A stretch of 15,481 bases of DNA from an uncultured Verrucomicrobiales bacterium (lineage in GTDB: Bacteria; Verrucomicrobiota; Verrucomicrobiae; Limisphaerales; CANJSG01). The notes beneath the pieces were generated by a model. It saw only the letters and a list, made by a program, of their open reading frames with translations. It made no database searches and was not told the DNA's origin. The DNA is taken from the NCBI GenBank assembly GCA_946480965.1, contig CAMLMI010000082.1, positions 1 through 15,481 of the forward strand. The letters are read 5' to 3'. The first letter of the stretch is position 1. Every line of letters starts with the position of its first letter. The position numbers were made by a program, and so were the translations under genes. This document shows positions 15,306-15,481 of this stretch, in pieces.

Positions 15306-15427
15306 GGCGAAAGAATCTCTTCCAGCCAACACATCCATGAACATCACCCTTCAGCAATGCGGAGAAAGCTATGTCGGCTTCCGGCTGCCTTGCGGGAGCA
15401 GTGAGGCTGCTCATGGAAGCGTGGCTA

Positions 15428-15481
15428 CCCCTCACCCGGCCTTCGGCCACCCTCTCCCCGTCCGACGGGGAGAGGGCAGGG
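15428..15481. repeat. REP-like palindromic element, cut by the window edge
   Basis: The element starts CCCCTCACCC (15428-15437). It contains a small hairpin GGCC-TTC-GGCC (15438-15448) and then an 11-bp perfect stem CCCTCTCCCCG (15450-15460) / CGGGGAGAGGG (15466-15476) with a 5-nt loop. From memory, this composition matches a very common class of extragenic palindromes in GC-rich bacteria. The final bases (GGGCAGGG) look like the start of the matching outer arm. No T-tract is seen, so it is not a typical terminator, although it lies 122 nt after the DapA-like gene. Confidence 0.6.

Noticed and set aside
14112..15347. Upstream extension of the Ig/RCC1 frame across the DapA-like gene
   Set aside because: The frame has no stop, but the signal peptide and AAGGAA site place the start at 14111, and the plus strand here encodes a well-conserved TIM-barrel enzyme.
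15337..15481. Open frame MNITLQQCGESYVGFRLPCG... running to the window edge
   Set aside because: It reads straight through the REP-like palindrome, has no ribosome binding site and no recognisable domain. It could be the start of a real gene, but the visible 48 codons do not support that.

Overview
This GC-rich, gene-dense window looks like chromosomal DNA from a Verrucomicrobiota bacterium, probably of the Pedosphaera/Limisphaera type. That placement is an inference from protein style. Two very large secreted proteins are built from Ig-like, RCC1, lectin-like, PA14 and PA modules and end in an [RK]FY[RK] motif typical of that phylum, and there is a small secreted EF-hand protein with Pro-Arg-Gly linkers. 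Most starts lack an obvious Shine-Dalgarno sequence. No phage, IS, CRISPR, tRNA or rRNA signal was seen.

Layout. (1) 1-2274 +: 3' part of aceE, the homodimeric pyruvate dehydrogenase E1, closed by a clear terminator; no E2 gene follows. (2) 2275-2879: a long spacer without a convincing gene. (3) 2880-6236 +: a 1118-residue secreted protein with a lectin-like N-terminus and two PA14-like modules, the second split by an inserted PA domain; a strong terminator follows. (4) 6345-6866 -: secreted four-EF-hand protein, divergent from (5) 7053-9344 +: an OmpR/CpxR-type response regulator and a CpxA-like sensor kinase 6 nt apart, then (6) 9379-10263 +: a PIG-L-type deacetylase that may belong to the same transcript. 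(7) 10371-11384 -: inositol-monophosphatase-family phosphatase. (8) 11457-14111 -: 884-residue secreted Ig/RCC1 protein. (9) 14394-15305 +: a DapA/NAL-family enzyme that lacks key DapA residues and resembles hydroxyproline-pathway deaminases. (10) 15428-15481: a REP-like palindromic element cut by the window edge.

The most system-like part is the divergent EF-hand gene and two-component operon. Three GTTAA/GTAAA half-sites spaced 33 and 11 bp lie between them, as expected for OmpR-family binding on one helix face. This layout recalls cpxP/cpxRA and suggests an envelope or calcium-responsive circuit, but that is a hypothesis. The other genes look like independent housekeeping or surface-protein loci. 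I see no clear evidence of a wholly new defence or mobile system.
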